From Siderastrea siderea (Eukaryota; Cnidaria; Anthozoa; Scleractinia; Rhizangiidae): 64,000 bases of DNA. A program made the position numbers and the translations under genes. The stretch spans positions 49,238,355 to 49,302,354 of the forward strand of contig OZ034974.1 in the NCBI GenBank assembly GCA_964030785.1, in the 5' to 3' direction. Below the pieces are notes generated by a model. The model ran no database searches and was not told where the DNA came from. It was given only the letters and a program-made list of their open reading frames with translations. Positions 49,665 to 62,535 of the stretch are shown in pieces; within the stretch, counting starts at the first letter, position 1, and every line of letters starts with the position of its first letter.

Positions 49665-52600
49665 TCCACTGAATCGATGGAGAACAGTTCCCTAGTCTAC
49701 TTGTAGAAGTGGACCAAAGAGCCGAGGAGGTCGGAGATGAAGTTTACAGAACCCAGCTGGCGAACCGAGTGAGTTGCGATTGCACCGGGTCAGTTCTTAA
49801 TGTATGGGTGATTAGATATGCTAAAGCGCGCGAGGTCCAATAGTGTTTGCCTTTATTAGCAGTGCAATTAACACCTTCTGTTTTGTTCGTCAGGCGGCAC
49901 CATGTGTCATTTGCATGAATTGCTAAGTGAACCAGTGAATGAATGGAAAATGAGCAAATAAAAAAAGCGCTGCAAGTGAGAACAGTATACGATTTAACTC
50001 GGTCTTAGTAAAGTCACAAGTGTTACTGAATAGGCTATAGCGGGAACAAGAATTTGAAACGCTCTTCTAGACGTGGAAGCGAACTTTTATCTCAGTTGCA
50101 CATTCGCGCTCGCAGGATTCTCTTAGACTTGAATAAATTGCTTCATGGGCCGTCAAGCATGCAGAATTAACTGTCTGAGATATTTGCCAAGCGATAAGAG
50201 TCCATCTCATGAAAAAAGAAATAGAAAACAAGTCGAGACTAAAATATCAGTGTCTGGACTTGCGGGTTTAGTTTCTTGCCTTTTTACATTACTTAACAAA
50301 ACGTGCAGTCCGTTGACACGTGGAAGCTTTTCGTGTCTCTCAAACTAATTTAATTACAGTCAATCGGCATTAACAAACAAAGATCTTCTGTTTGTAGGGC
50401 TATGAAGGGCGTTTCATGAATATTTAGAAATCGAGAAGGCTCTTGGCGGCTCTTGGCTTTTCAAAAGTGGGCGCTTCATAGCACTTTCATAGCCGTGAGG
50501 CGGTAGAGTTTGACGGCTTTTTTTCACCTAAGCTTTCCTTCGAGAAATCAGACATTTGTTTTGAGGAAAGAAACAATTAGTTTTGTTGATAAAAGGATCA
50601 TTCTTTGAATATTGACAACAAGCAGGAATAAACAATCAAAGCAAAAACATTTCCAGCCTGAGGCAAATTAAAATATCTAGAAAAGTAAAGAGTTAGTAAA
50701 CTGCTAAACGACTTAAATTGACTTAAAATATTTTGAAAACAATAAACTTCCTTCGTCAACAAAATTGACACAAAATTTTCTCCCCATAGTCAAGTATGTG
50801 CTTAATTCTGCCACCAGGGGCGCTTTTTTCAACTAATTTTTACGATTTGGACACGGTTAATGTAACTTACTTAATAAGCCTAAATAAATTTGATGTCTGA
50901 GTCCCTTCCTTCTTATCCAAATCTGTGCACGAAACCCTGAAGTGTGACTATTCACTTTTTATTGGAGCTATTAAACAGAACTTAAGCCTAGTTTGTTTTC
51001 AATGTTTTAGAAAGTGGGCATTCTAGAAAATGTGCAAATTTTGTGGTTTAGCATTCATTTAGGGAAATAGGTCAGGAGTCAATTCTCACAGACAAGCAGC
51101 GCAGATGATAAGATTTGTTAATTTTAGAATTTAAGTTCCCAGCTGGAAAACGGTACACTTGATTAAAGTTGTTTGAGATATGAGTGGCGTGCTTCATTTT
51201 AAAATCCACAATTCTCTTAAGTGATCAGCTTCTAATTTCTCCATAAGATATTTTGTGAGAAAACAAAAACGACTGTCAACTATAGGTTTTATATCTTGAT
51301 TAACCGCCGTATTCTCAAAACAAGCATTAAATAAATTCAACGCAATTGGTGAGGAGGATTAGTGAAAAATGAAAATTTAAGCTTGGTCCTGAATGGGTTG
51401 ACAGTGAAATTACCCTACTGCTGGTGTTCTGGTTGGCAGTTAGAATTCAAGCTGTTTGATGGTAATTAGCCCATGAAACCCTATAAGACTAGAACGGCAA
51501 AAATCTTTAACCTATTCATTCGGAATAGCAGGTAAACTATATCCTATATGCAAACTAAACTGTCCAAGTAGACACTTGTTCGCCTGTAGTCCATCGCACA
51601 GAAGATTCTTGTTTCGTCGCTTGGTGTCGTAAATTTTCGCGTTGTAATTTCTGCCAAAATTTTGCGACATTTTCCCCCTGAAACTTAGCTTCTATCCCTT
51701 AAAATAAAATACTAAAATATCAAATTTTCAAACTCTTTCGTACGCTGTAAGCGCAAAAAAGGCACCCCATTCGGGAGGAGACTTTCCGTATAGGTCGTAT
51801 AGCCCACTATTGGGAGTACACGTCCTTTCCGGGTATCCGTCACTCTCGAAAGACTATGGATTTGGTCCTTTGAATGATGTTGCTAAGGTTTGCCAAGAAT
51901 GAGGCCCTGTTAGGGTAAATTTCGACAAGCGACATGGCCTTGAAACAGCGACATAAGACAGGCGAAATGGCGACAAACGACACAGAGATGGATTGAAACT
52001 GCGACAGCAGCAAAGACAAGGGCAAATGCAATAGTAAAGCACCGACAGGGACATGGCTTCCTCCTCAATACGTGAAACGAAGGGTTTTGAAATTCAGACT
52101 AGCGACATTCGTAGCCCCCCTAAAAGGGTCTCAAGAATCGCTAAAATGCAGTCAGGTTATATTTCATTTCAAGGACTGTTTAGGCAAAGAAGTCTAATTG
52201 GCGCTTAAAATAAAGTCAGTTTTTTAATACGGTGTTCAGTTCTCTTTTACAAGTTACCAAAATGTTTCAAAACTGAACACGCATAATTGGCTTTGACGAC
52301 TAAACAATTTGATCAAAGTAGTACTGAAACATTCACATTATCATTCACTGTTTTAGCATTTTCCTGTTGTTGGATTATTCAACATTTTTGGCATTTTTTT
52401 CCTTTGTAAGTTTATTTTATACTAATCCTTTACTGTTGAGAGTTTGCAATCAGAAATCCATGAAGTAAATTATGTTAATACTCGGAACAAATGTATCGGA
52501 AGCCAAGATATTTGATCTTTCTTTTGCAATACAAACCTTAAAACAAACGAACTTTTGCTTCAACTGACTGAACGAATGCTTTTGTAATGTGCCTGGTTTC

Positions 52601-53483
52601 TGATCCCCAAAGCGATGCTGTTGATTTATATTCAAAGCAAGCCTTGCTTTTAACTCCCTTTAGTAATCTGCAACCTTAAATGTGTAATCGGTACAACACC
52701 AATTAATCCTGCTCAAAAGAATGCTTCACATTACAGGCTCAACCATAGAGAAAGAAAACTAATCCTATGGACAAAACGCGGGACAAAGACGCTGGGATAC
52801 AGTATTATTTTATAAAGACACACCCGCGACACCCGCGCCGCTATTCGACTTACGCAATATCGCCTTATTCAAAGTACAAAAATTTTGACCGAAAACGAGA
52901 AGACAGATCAGTGACTGAAAAACTAAACACCCTAAAAGTCAGTGATATGTCGCTTCCTCTAGCTTCGGTTCCCTTTACCTCAAAAACCTCTCCTCCATGG
53001 ATACTTGTGTAGAGTAATTTACCACTGGCGGAGTATGGACAGGTATGGACATTCGCCCCCCCTTGGATTGACTCGTCTTCCACGTACACTGTCATCTACA
53101 GTAATTCACTGCTGTCCAACTCTAACCTCTCGTTACCTTGAACTGCATGAACTGAACAGGTTTCTCTTGGATGATGTAGTACAATAATTTAATTCTGACA
53201 ATCTTAAACCTCTCGGCGGTTTTTTAGATTTAACAGATACTCGTTGCACAGTAATTACTACTGGCTTAAGTCGAACCCGTCCCTTACATCGAACAGACAC
53301 CAGTTTCTCCTAGATCCAGATAATGTTGTTCAGTTATCAGTTACTACTTGCTATCTTGGGCCTCTCCCAATCTCGAAAGGAACCCATTCAGTTCACGGAT
53401 ACTAAACGATTTACTCTGGGCTTTCCGGGTCTCCTCTTTTCGTCGAAACATTTTCGTTTTCCCTGAATTTTTGAAACGAGGCC
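49665..53483. other. Upstream flank of ZP gene / intergenic
   Basis: No gene recognised. 51870-52050 is rich in GCGACA motifs. A single decayed 106-bp-family fragment may lie at 50930-50990. Overlapping open frames at 52767-53095 match nothing I know. Confidence 0.5.
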
Positions 53484-53730
53484 TGGCCGTATTTATACTA
53501 GAGGTCATTAAAGCCGTCTTAGACGTTTAAGCCGTCCCAGACGTCTTATACGGGAAATACGGTTGACGCATTAAACTTCAGACGACTTCAACGTCGTTTA
53601 TTAAGTCCGTCTGAACTATGCACCTAACGGACGTCTTAGCTGTCTCAGACGTTGAAGCCGTCTAGTATAAAGACGAGGCACATTGAACGTCGTCTAGACG
53701 TTTTAGACGTCTCTAGTGTAAATATGGCCA
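53484..53730. mobile_element. 247-bp MITE with GACGTC-rich interior
   Basis: TGGCCGTATTTATACTAGAG at 53484 and CTCTAGTGTAAATATGGCCA ending 53730 are inverted termini. The interior is built from about a dozen imperfect (A)GACGTC / CCGTCT motifs in both orientations. Confidence 0.8.
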
Positions 53731-54802
53731 GTGATCTTTCCGTGTTTGCTAGTCTTTTGTTAGTTCTCTGGAAAGTTTTAAGCAAATTTTTACCGTTAAC
53801 GAATGGATTTTTTGTATAGCGTACCCTGCAATCGTTACCCCTTCACAGAAACGAGGCAAGAAAAACGCCAGCACCAAGTGATATCGTAGATATACTGTTA
53901 CTACGGACGGGAGAGTGGAGAATCACGAATTGCAGAAATTATTTTCTTCGGAAAGTCTCTTAAAATTTTAGGGAAAGCAGAACTCGTAAGTTTCTCATGC
54001 AATGCAATCCTGATAAATTAGTAAAACACTGATCAATATGCTTGTTGTCAAAATTCTCCAATAGAGAAGTTGCTGAGGCGGTTTGTCAAGGTTTCAGTGT
54101 TCGCCGTCTGAAGCGAGGTTACTCAATAGCGTGTCAACTGCTTCAGTAACAGTATTATGAGATTAATAAAGAGAACTTAGAAATTGATCACGATTGTGGG
54201 ATTAAATGGTTCAAACTGCGCGTCAAAACATTGCGATTTAGTGTGTCAGTATTTTTAGACAAATTCTCAATCTTGACGCGAGGTTGTTTTGTTCCCCTCG
54301 CTGTTGGGTATTTCCTTCTCAGCCATGTTATTGTCTCTTGTCTGTAGCTAGTTTCTTTTCTCTGACCAGGGTCGACTAATACATCATGTTTGTCAGCTAT
54401 TGTGTCCGCGCGGTAGTATAGTGACAATAAAACACGTAGGACTTACATTCGGAAGGACGGTTAATTGTTCAACCGGCAACGACTCGTCCAAGCTAAAATC
54501 ATGCTGCATCGTGTTGGTTCCTAAGAAGAGAAACTCCGCTGCTCTTAATTATCTCTATCCACCCAGGTGCATAAATGCTTTGTTTCCTTTGAAAAACTTT
54601 GTTTCACATTGCCTCGCTCCACCCTTGGTTGCGCTAAGAAAAAGCACAATTAGCTAATCCAAGGTTATTGACAACTCTGAATTTAGTTTTAGAGCTTGTC
54701 AAGTAGGATGTCAGTAGAACAATTTTTTCTTTCAGGTATGGATTTGACCAGTCTCAAAACATTTAACTTAAATTTAAATTTAAATTTATTATCATTATCA
54801 TT

Positions 54803-54858
<56 letters not shown>

Positions 54859-55244
54859 TAGCCTACGCGTAGCCGTACCCTCCCCGCGCCGAGGAGAAAA
54901 CGGGGAGGAGGGAGCGTCTACGAAAAGCTGGAACGTACCCCCCGTTTTCTCCTCGGCGGGGGGAGGGTACGGCTGCGCGTAGGCTACATCATCATCATCA
55001 TTATTATCATTATTATTATCATTATTATTATTATTATTATTAACTATTGTTATTCTGGCACCGTAAAATACTGGGTGCTGTGAAGAACGAAGTAGACCCC
55101 TCAACATGACAGGAAATTTAAAGGTTTTTCAGGGTCTTTCTTGTTTCGAAAAACCTGAAATATTTCAAACAAACAACAGAATGAATTTGGACATCAAATA
55201 CGGTGGTACAGATGACTCGGAACTCATTCTCCAAGGAGACGAGT
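53731..55244. other. Intergenic, microsatellite and foldback
   Basis: Contains (ATC)n at 54790-54858 and 54987-55040 split by the foldback element at 54859. No gene seen. Confidence 0.5.
54859..54986. mobile_element. 128-bp foldback element in an (ATC)n tract
   Basis: The termini are TAGCCTACGCGTAGCCGTAC and GTACGGCTGCGCGTAGGCTA. The inner arms pair GCCGAGGAGAAAACGGGG with CCCCGTTTTCTCCTCGGC. The flanks are CATCATCAT on both sides, compatible with a 9-bp target duplication but uninformative in a microsatellite. Same terminal sequence class as 35959, 59018 and 62536. Confidence 0.85.
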
Positions 55245-55790
55245 TTTTATTCGGGATAGCGGGGGATTCGAAATAGCCGGGTCCAAGATAGCGGGGGATT
55301 TGAGATGGGCGGGTCCAAGATAGCGGAGGATTCTAGATAGCCGGGTCCAAGATAGTGGGGGATTTGAGATAAACAAATAGAGATAGCCGGGTTCAAGATA
55401 GGGGGGGGATTCGAAATAGCCGGGTTCAAGATGGCGGGGATTTTAAATAGCCGGGTTCAAGGAAGCGAGGGATTTGAGATAAACAAATAGAGATAGCCGG
55501 GTTCAAGATAGCGGGGATTTGAAATAGCCGGGTTCAAGATAGCAGGGGATTTGAGATAAACAAATAGAGATAGCCGGGTTCAAGATAGCGGGGATTTGAA
55601 ATAGCCGGGTTTCAAGATAGTGGGGGATTTGAGATAGCCGGATTCAAGATAGCGGGGATTTAAGATAGCCAGGTTTAAGATACCGGCGATTTAAGATAGC
55701 CGGGTTCAAGAGATAGCCGGGGGATTTGAGATAGCCAGGGTTCAAGATAGTGGGGGATTTGAGATGACCGGCTTCCAGTTACCAGGGTCC
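55245..55790. repeat. G-rich minisatellite (~31-bp units, higher-order pattern)
   Basis: The core unit GATAGCCGGGTTCAAGATAG plus CGGGGATTTGA is repeated about 15-18 times. At least three longer units of roughly 90 bp are also marked by GAGATAAACAAATAGAGATA. The strand asymmetry (G-rich on +) is consistent. Confidence 0.93.
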
Positions 55791-58700
55791 TACCGTAGCC
55801 TTAACAGTTGCAAACTGCGTTTTTCTCACATGCATTCTCAAAAGTCCTGTAGCGCAAACATTGCGTATTCAGAGAAAGATCCGAAAAACCAAGACGTGTA
55901 AGAATGGAGTTCCAAAGAACAACGGCCTGTGGTCTTCATCTTTATTCTCTTGCATCTTTGAACTCATTTGTTAGTTTTAAGAAGCCATAATTAAAAAAGT
56001 AACTTAATAAACTGTTTCAGCTTTAAATGACCGTCTTAAATTTCCATAGTTTTACAAAGATCTGAATTCCCAGACTTTTTTACCACGAAATGGTCTGTTA
56101 GACCGTCACTTTCCCGCTATTAAAATGTTCCAAGCTTTTCTAGCAGATAGTAAACGCGCTGCCCTCAGGGCACCAAGACCGTTAAAATAACTTGCATTCT
56201 GGAATGACAGGTCTATAGAGAGCAGATGACTGATGTGGTGGACGGCATTGAAACGTTGCCGACGATAAAGATGACCTCGATAACCTAAATAACTATGAGA
56301 CTGTAACTGCAGTAAATTAAAGTGCAATAGATCAGTATTATCGAGTGACCAAATGGCGTAAAGAGCCTGTTAACAAGATTGATTAACAGTTTTTTGAAGC
56401 TTTGATCGGCGAACCAGTTCTAGCTTGACAATGACACGAACTTGAGCATTTCTAATTCAGTGAGGCATATTATCAGAAGTAAAATAATAAACATAAAAGC
56501 TTCATGAGAAACTTTCTTACATCCGTGGACAATTTTTTCCAAGCGAAAAATTACAAAGTGTTTTTAGCAGTACTTTCCTTTGTTGGTCCACTGAACGTAA
56601 GATTTTCTAGACTTTTTTAGTCGGTATAGCAAGCGCTTCAGTAATTATACGTCGCGATGCATAATGAAAATTGCAGTTTGTGACCTTTCATAAAAAAAAA
56701 TAATAATAATAATAATAATAAATGTTCGAGAATGGTTTGGTTCGCGTGAATTCCAAAGGGTGGAAACAGAGAAAATGTCACGCGAGGCACAAGGTTCTGC
56801 GCCGTTTGTTCTGGCTAAAAAAAAGGAGCACATCTTTTGAATCTCTCCCTTATCCGTTTTCTTGGCTGCTGAAAAAGACTATGAATCTTTTTTGGCTGCT
56901 GTATCTTTTCCAGAGTGTCCACTTCGACATGTTAGAAAATTCATGGATTGGTCGGGAACAATAGGGTAAAAGTGAGGGGTTATTAATTTATTCGTTTTTT
57001 CGATTGAAGCATCTCAATATCATAGACAAGTGGAAAGAAGTGAACTTTAAACTTTCCGTGTGGTTCGCCAGGAGTCCGAATTAGAGTAATTTGCTATATT
57101 TTGATTAGGACGGAAAGCCCTCTATAAACGGCATTAAATTAAGAGCTGCAATTATCCTTGTGGGCGAATCTCGTAAGGGTAACAGAGTGAGACGTTTTAA
57201 ATATGTTGAATGAATAATGTCAAAATACCAAACACATCTCACCGGCGCCTTTGTCCAATTTTAATGTACTGTGTTGCACAGATTTTTAAACACAACAATA
57301 AAATAATATCTTTAGGTAAGACCATTATGATTTCAAACTAGTTCAGTTGATTTCTATAGTCCTTTGTTTCAGTTTGATGATAATGACTATATAACTATAA
57401 AACAAAGGAATACATATCAAACTAGGTTTGAAATCATTTTGACCTGAAATTCATTTTAACCTACAGCATGTATTATAAAGAGGCGTTTATAAGCTGATAC
57501 CCCGTTTCAGAAATGTATTTTCCGCAGTCTCTGTTTTCTTTAGTTCAAAAACAGACGCTGTCTGTTGCTGTCAGCGTCTTATTTTTTTTTTTTGCAATTT
57601 TTGTGTGGACTATACATAAGCAAAACATGGACAAAAAGTATCCGTTTTTACAGGCAAAAGCTTAGGTATAGACGGAGCTTAACATTGAGCTTTTTGAGGT
57701 TCTTTTAATTTGGCGGGCCGCATTGTAGAGAACGGACCATAAAATACGCTAACCACAGCAACAGGATAAGAGAGCTAGTAAAATGAATCATTTTGTTCTA
57801 TTCCTTGAAAGCCGGTGCATCGTGTACTGTATCTTACTCGTTGTAATTAGTGGCAGTTTTCATGCTTTCGTTACGATATCCTAAAACATACATCAGTATA
57901 TAATTCATTAGCATGCTTAAATTAGCAACCTATTTAGCTGGGCCGGCGGTTTTGAACGTTCAAAGGTAAAGTGGCGGAGCCACGAAACGCCGCAGCGAGG
58001 ACGCGGCGAAACTACCGTAAACTACGCTGGACATGAAAATAGAAATTATATTATGAAAAGTTTGAAAAGTTTGAAAAGAATTGGCCATTACGATGTCACG
58101 TGGGATCCCGCCAAAATAGCTGTTGAATGATATACCGTTCCATAATGCTTTACAGGCCTGCACAACCTTGCCCCCCCCCCCCCCCCCGACTTTAAGACAA
58201 CACTCAGCTGCAGGAGCCCACATTGAAGGCTGTTTTCTCGTTTTCCTGTCTATGATGTGGTAGGTTTGGTACGGTTATTGATTAGTGCTCACAAATTTAA
58301 ATGTCGTATCAGATATTAAACGCGACTATTTTTCCCACGGTTCCACGCCGTTTTATCAAACTAAAATCTTGTCTGACCTTGCAGTGCCAGAGGCGAATTA
58401 ACCCTAGTCAAAACAAGAAGACAAAAGCTAGCAAAATAAACAAACGATCGAAAGCACCTGGCTTCTCTGGAACCTCTCGCACCAAAATTGAGTTAATATC
58501 GTAAATGAAGTGACTGGTAAACCCTTGTCACTAAGGCACCTGTCGCACGAATTCAGTAGGCGGTTGACGCCGTTAATTTTTGGGCATGTTGATGGTCACT
58601 GACTGTTAGCCCAGAGAAAATTATTTCGACGATCATAAACCTATAATAATCTTGCCTACTTTATTGTGTTATTGTGTTCTGGGACTTGAAGTCGTTTGAC

Positions 58701-59017
58701 GATCAATTATAACTGCTTCAGTTGACGGTCAAAATAAAAAAAATACCCTGTCAGTTTTGAAGGTTGAGGTGGTTTATTTTACGCCTTTTGACGGTTGACG
58801 GATTACCACATTAGGCCCTTTCTTCGACTTGTCGGATATGGTGCGTTTATTTTAGATCAAGTCCTTAAATATGCTATTTCGCCGACCATTGGTGACACTT
58901 TTAACTTATATGTTAAGTCTGCGAATTAATAGCTAGCAAGTTGCAGTAAAACTCATTCATAATGACGCTTTTAGCTTTAATAAGCCTTTTCCATCTACTG
59001 AGAATGCCAGGGTACAA
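55791..59017. other. Intergenic, little structure
   Basis: No gene recognised. Notable: a hairpin at about 57317-57448 (GATTTCAAACTAG against CTAGGTTTGAAATC), poly-T at 57583 and poly-C at 58172. Confidence 0.5.
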
Positions 59018-59114
59018 TAGCCTGTGTACAGCCGCCCGCTCTCCTCAAGAAAAATCGGAGAGGGAGCCCTCTCCGATTTTTTCTTGAGGAGGCCGGGCGG
59101 TTGTACACAGGCTA
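59018..59114. mobile_element. 97-bp foldback element with 8-9-bp target duplication
   Basis: TAGCCTGTGTACAGCCGCCC at 59018 pairs with its inverse ending GGCTA at 59114; the centre is CTCCGATTT/AAATCGGAG. It is flanked by GGGTACAA at 59010-59017 and 59115-59122. Confidence 0.9.
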
Positions 59115-60035
59115 GGGTACAAATGCAAATTGTGCCGGAAAGGCTCAAAGGCGCCTACACTTTGCTCCCCACACATATCTAAAAAGCTTATGTAACCACC
59201 TCTTCTTGTCACTCCTTAAAATACCCACACGCGCGTGGCAGCATTTCAGTCGCGTGGAAACTCGCGGCGCCGCGCACGAACCAACGAGCTGCCACGCATG
59301 GCAGGAACCCAGCTGTGGGTTGCCATTTTGTTTCTTTTGCGCGCTTGTTTTAAAGAGGAACAGTGTTGAGATAAATTTTTCACTCCAAATGCGAGAAGCT
59401 ACTTGAAGGTAGTTCTACGCGTCCTGAAGCTCGAATCGAGTTCTCGCGTCATCACATGGCCATTTTGAACGCGTATATCGATATCGGTAAACAAGAGGGC
59501 AAAGGCGACTTGATCAGGTCCGCACACATCGGCACACCTAAACGCCCTTTGCTCGGTAATGCTGTTACGTCTTTTTGTGCGCTCCAACCCGTCAGATTCT
59601 TGTTCTTTGATGTCATTGCGAAATACAGTGTAGAAATTTCTGGGAGTTTCTTAGCGCAACGATTTCCAAGTACACGTAATGTCATACAACATCACAAGAA
59701 CACCGCAACACCAGAACAAAATGGTCAGCGGATGTGCCACAAAGTAGACATCGCTTTGTCACAGACGGTAAAGAGCGAGTTGACTGAAACGTCGGTCTTT
59801 CAACACGTTGTCTTTAATATGCTCTCCTGCTTGCGATGGATTATGTCTAAGCTTGGTGTTATACGAACCTAGTGTGCAGTTACAAAGCTGTGTATCTTTT
59901 ACCGTCAAGCAGTTGTTCTGGAAAGATCAAAACAAGCGTAGTAACAAAATCTGCGACGCAGATCCAATTCATATTGATAATTGAAGTTCATAACCACATC
60001 TTCGAGTGAGTGAGTACAGCAGAATTAAGGTAAAC

Positions 60036-60120
60036 ATGGACTCAGATGCGCTGCTGAGCAGAAAGACCTATTTTGCCTGGATCTTCTTCACAATTCTGGT
60101 CATCGCAGCGGCTCAGAAAA
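60036..60120 (+). CDS. Probable first exon of a secreted or membrane protein
   Basis: ATG at 60036 (AAAC before it, G at +4) opens MDSDALLSRKTYFAWIFFTI, LVIAAAQK and then a consensus donor AAAA|GTAAGT at 60121. The hydrophobic run followed by AAAQ reads as a signal peptide cleaved near AAA-Q. I cannot find the next exon with confidence in the remaining 3.9 kb, so it probably lies beyond the window. Family unknown. Confidence 0.5.
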
Positions 60121-62535
60121 GTAAGTCAAACCATCAGATTATTGTATTTCAAGTACATGTGTGTTCTACGAACGCGATGTAAACAAAGGTCGCGTGAATT
60201 TCAATTTTCCATCGTGTTCATTTTAATCGAATACGCTCACAATGAAACGTAGTTGTTAAGTGAAATCACGCTAGTTCTTCGCAGTTTTCTCTATAAGATT
60301 TGACTTTTAGCAAGTTGATTAATCACCGGTGGTTTTCCGTTCCCGGGGCGAATATCGTCTTAAGACACCGCGAAACTCTCGACTGATCGCAAAAGCTGGG
60401 ATCGCGTCCAATTTCGTGAGCAGCTGTCGGAAATTTTTATCTCCGTCTGGCAAAACCTCACGTTGTCACAAGCTCTCTTCGATCCTTTCCTTGGAAACAA
60501 TCCATTATAGTGACAGAAACCTAAGAGAACAACTTTTCAAGGAAATTTTACCTTAACTAGAGAACCAGTTTTAAAATGTTAAGGCTATATACACAAACAG
60601 TCCATTCCACGCAAATGTTTTAAATTTATTTACACAATCTCACAGTCATCGCTTTTCTAAGATGAAAGCAGTTTGAATCAGGAATCAAATGGTTTAGAAA
60701 ATGGTGTCCGTTAAATATAAATATAAATTTTTCTCATACTGGGCTATTGTACGGCAATTTTAAAATTGTGGTTTTCAACGTAAAATTGTTACATATTCTC
60801 GGTGCCATTTCACATGTTTTGTCTGCATGTTTTCTTAGGTTTGGAAGTCAAAAAAGGTTTTAACATTTGTTATTTTGGTTTTTTTTTCTTTCCTGTAATG
60901 TCGTGTAGAGAGTATTAGGATATCTGATGCATTGTAAAGATGCCGTTGGTCTCAGTAAAAGTCTGTATTGTTCAAAAGGCGAGAACCAAGCGAACACAGA
61001 ATTTTAATGAAAGTTTAATATCAAGGCTACAAGAACCAATGTAATGATAAGAAACTTGACAGATTGGCACAAATTATTGATTTTTGGAAGAATTTTACGC
61101 GTTTATGCAAAAATGGTTGGTATTTCGCCAAAAAGCAAGGGTCTGTAAGGTCGTTAAGACGAGTCATCTAGAATATTCCTGATGCTTTTTGTTCGGAGAT
61201 TTTGTCATTGCTAAAATTGAAACAGAAATCGCTATAACACGCTCTGACAATTTTTGTGTCCAAGTGGAACCTTCAGATAATAAAAGCATTGGATTCTAAT
61301 TATTAGGTTTTGTCAATACTGTATGAAATGCATAATGGGAAGTTTAAAATTTGTGTCTTTACCCAAGCATGGCCGTATTGAATATTCCATTAATTATAAA
61401 TTATAATTCGCTAACTATAAACATACATAGCTCTTATGTTGAAGCAATTCAAATATAAACATTCGATATTAACAGGTCGGTCTCAATATGACAAGTTTTC
61501 AAATATCAGCCCCTAAAGCGACACGTTTATTTCTTGAAAATTAAACAAATTGAGTAAGCTTCTTTGTGATTTTGATAACTTTAGGTCTTTTGGGAGTTTG
61601 CGTGGGTTTTGGCATGGGTGCGCCGTTAATGGAACAAATTTATACAATTTAAATTAGTCTGGCACTTATGCAGCCGGTGCATATATCAGTCTGCCCTCTG
61701 TTTCTCTAAGAATAATCCAGACAAATAGAGCGGTGTTTTTCTCTTGGAGTATCGAAGACTGACATATCTTGGCTAAACCTATTTAGATAAAGAGAAAACA
61801 ATTTGGAAAGATTCAGAAGCACACAGACAAATTTATTTCCCCTCGAGTGATAACTTTTAGCTAGCACAAGATGTATTGCACTGGGGCAACAGGGATTATT
61901 GTACCAGAAAAGGTGAATTTATTTGCTAAGGATTGCACAAACAAGAACACAACCTAACGGATAATGCATCTTTAGTGTAAAAAGGGCCACTAAGAACGTA
62001 AAAAAGTTGCTCCGACTTGCATGCGAAGTTGAGTGGCAAATTTCAATTGATCGAGCGGCCAAAACACCGGAATGCCGCGATGGAAATGGTCGGAATTGGA
62101 GAGAAAGCAAGTTGCAAGTCGCGGCTTTTAAGCTGGCAGTCTTGCTCACCGCCAGTTATAAAGACTACAATTCAACGCAAGTCAGCATGAGCCGGAGTGA
62201 AAAAAAAAAAGCTTGAAAAACAAAAGTGAAATGCATTTAATTTTCGGACTTGACAGGCGTAAAAACAGAAAACGTTGAGATCGTGCGCAATGTAGGAGAC
62301 TTTTTTTGATGTCCAAGAAGATTAAGATAATACATTACCCGCTGAATTTCGTTGTACATTAATGTGTTTGTTTTCATGCTGTGCCAGTAAGTCCATGTGA
62401 ACATGTAAGTTTTGTTTCTCCCACAAAACTTCAGAAAACATAAAATTCTCAGATTAAACTACTGTAGCTTTTTTTTGAGGGTGTTGTTTTTAGAAATATA
62501 CCAGCAGGGCGGAAAAAGGTTGGGCGATGAAACGA
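60121..62535. other. Putative intron, nothing recognised
   Basis: AT-rich; small open frames at 60329-60556 and 62007-62216 show no family resemblance or flanking splice signals in the right phase. Confidence 0.45.

Noticed and set aside
52767..53095. Overlapping open frames on both strands
   Set aside because: Neither shows domain motifs or splice context. It may be a decayed repeat but cannot be supported as a gene.
59456..59872. 138-codon open frame on the + strand
   Set aside because: It starts and stops within unremarkable sequence, overlaps an open frame on the other strand, and resembles no family I know. Left unannotated; a protein search with a good hit would change this.
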